Positions 5,443 to 6,213 of a stretch of DNA of 6,213 nucleotides are shown here, one piece after another. The stretch lies in assembly GCA_046046315.1 (NCBI GenBank), contig JBJOKB010000059.1:1-6213 (forward strand), written 5' to 3'. Numbering within the stretch: position 1 is the first letter of the stretch; every line of letters begins with the position of its first letter. A model generated the notes under the pieces. It was given only the letters and a program-made list of their open reading frames with translations, had not been told where the DNA came from and did not search any database. The translations under genes were made by a program, and so were the position numbers. The DNA comes from ATZT02 sp046046315. GTDB lineage: Bacteria > Actinomycetota > Actinomycetes > S36-B12 > UBA5976.

Positions 5443-6213
5443 ATGGCTAAACCTTCATTAAAAGAAATTAATTCATTAAAGAATTTCAACAGAATCGCAG
5501 GAGTTTTCCACCTTCTACAAATGTTGGCTGTTCTTGCATTAGCCAATGATTTTGCACTTCCTGTGACAGGAACTTATTTGAATGGCCCACCTGGAACAAC
5601 TTTTAGTGCACCTGTAGTTATTTTTAATACCCCAGTAGGTCTAGCTGTGGGATTATTCTTAGGACTATCAGCACTTTTTCACTTTATTGTTTCTAGTGGA
5701 AATTTCTTCAAAAGATATTCTGCATCACTTCTAAAGAATCAAAACATTTTTAGATGGGTTGAATACTCACTTTCATCTTCAGTGATGATCGTGCTGATTG
5801 CCCAAGTCTGCGGCATTGCCGACATTGTGGCCTTACTTGCTGTCTTTGGTGTTAATGCCTCAATGATTTTGTTCGGCTGGTTACAGGAAAAATACACTCA
5901 ACCAAAAGATGGAGATTTGCTTCCATTTTGGTTTGGGTGCATCGCAGGCATAGTCCCTTGGATCGGATTACTGATTTATGTAATCGCACCAGGCGCTACA
6001 GCTGATGTGCAGGTTCCAGGATTTGTTTATGGAATCATCATTTCCTTATTCATATTCTTCAATTCTTTTGCTCTGGTTCAATATTTGCAATACAAAGGCA
6101 AAGGTAAATGGAGTAATTATCTCAGAGGAGAACGTGCCTATATTGTTTTGAGCTTGGTTGCTAAATCAGCTCTTGCATGGCAAATCTTTTCTGGAACTTT
6201 AATTCCTGCATAA
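5443..6213 (+). CDS. HeR: Heliorhodopsin (retinal-binding seven-helix photoreceptor)
   Basis: The 256-residue product matches, nearly residue for residue from memory, actinobacterial HeR-48C12. Key residues sit at the known positions: Lys241 in helix 7 (SLVAKSALAW) for the retinal Schiff base, Glu107 in helix 3 (FRWVEYSLSS) as counterion, His23, His80 and Ser237 in the polar network around the Schiff base. Helices lie near 13-36, 64-86, 104-124, 126-146, 158-183, 191-217 and 229-252, with the long A-B loop (37-60) typical of the family. Heliorhodopsins lie in the membrane with the N-terminus inside the cell, opposite to type 1 rhodopsins. They have slow photocycles and, in the members best studied, no ion pumping, so a sensory or enzyme-regulating role is suspected. 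There is no retinal-synthesis gene in the window. It follows glnA on the same strand after a strong terminator, so it probably has its own promoter. The stop TAA is the last codon of the window. Confidence 0.98.
   Translation: MAKPSLKEINSLKNFNRIAGVFHLLQMLAVLALANDFALPVTGTYLNGPPGTTFSAPVVIFNTPVGLAVGLFLGLSALFHFIVSSGNFFKRYSASLLKNQNIFRWVEYSLSSSVMIVLIAQVCGIADIVALLAVFGVNASMILFGWLQEKYTQPKDGDLLPFWFGCIAGIVPWIGLLIYVIAPGATADVQVPGFVYGIIISLFIFFNSFALVQYLQYKGKGKWSNYLRGERAYIVLSLVAKSALAWQIFSGTLIPA

Overview
The window reads as a gene-dense piece of a low-GC, streamlined actinobacterial chromosome. The best guess is a freshwater acI/Nanopelagicales-type planktonic lineage. The gene order lipB, lipA, DUF4191, RDD, glnA is familiar from actinobacteria, including the Mycobacterium tuberculosis region around Rv2217 to Rv2220. 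The sequence is AT-rich with A/T-ending codons and has short spacers and overlapping genes. It ends with a heliorhodopsin almost identical, as I remember it, to the founding protein HeR-48C12, which came from a freshwater actinobacterial fosmid. The taxonomic placement is inference; the gene calls are not.

Layout. Positions 1-925 (minus strand) hold the N-terminal half of an MMPL/RND-type membrane transporter that runs off the left edge. A 134-bp divergent spacer separates it from lipB. lipB (1060-1728), lipA (1728-2684) and a DUF4191 membrane protein (2677-3372) follow on the plus strand, each overlapping the next, as one operon. An RDD-family membrane protein (3362-3709, minus) converges on this operon and overlaps its last gene by 11 bp. 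A 202-bp divergent spacer then carries a four-part GlnR-like operator and leads to glnA (3912-5336), a type I glutamine synthetase with an adenylylation tyrosine. A strong intrinsic terminator closes glnA. After a 106-bp gap the heliorhodopsin gene (5443-6213) begins, and its stop codon is the last codon of the window.

How the genes work together. LipB and LipA carry out the two steps of de novo lipoylation, giving working lipoyl domains to 2-oxoacid dehydrogenases and the glycine cleavage system. GlnA assimilates ammonium, and the sequence suggests two layers of nitrogen control: a GlnR-type promoter site and adenylylation of Tyr402. The heliorhodopsin is a retinal-binding light sensor-like protein of inverted topology. 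Its position just behind glnA is notable because I recall a report that an actinobacterial heliorhodopsin binds glutamine synthetase and changes its activity. The terminator indicates that the two genes are neighbours but mostly transcribed separately.

The most noteworthy items are the heliorhodopsin and its link to glnA, the 11-bp-phased GlnR-like array, an inverted repeat that could hide the heliorhodopsin ribosome binding site, a possible 20-codon leader ORF whose stop overlaps the glnA start, and a histone-H1-like lysine tail on the transporter. I see no insertion sequence, CRISPR array, tRNA, rRNA or stretch over 300 bp without a gene.
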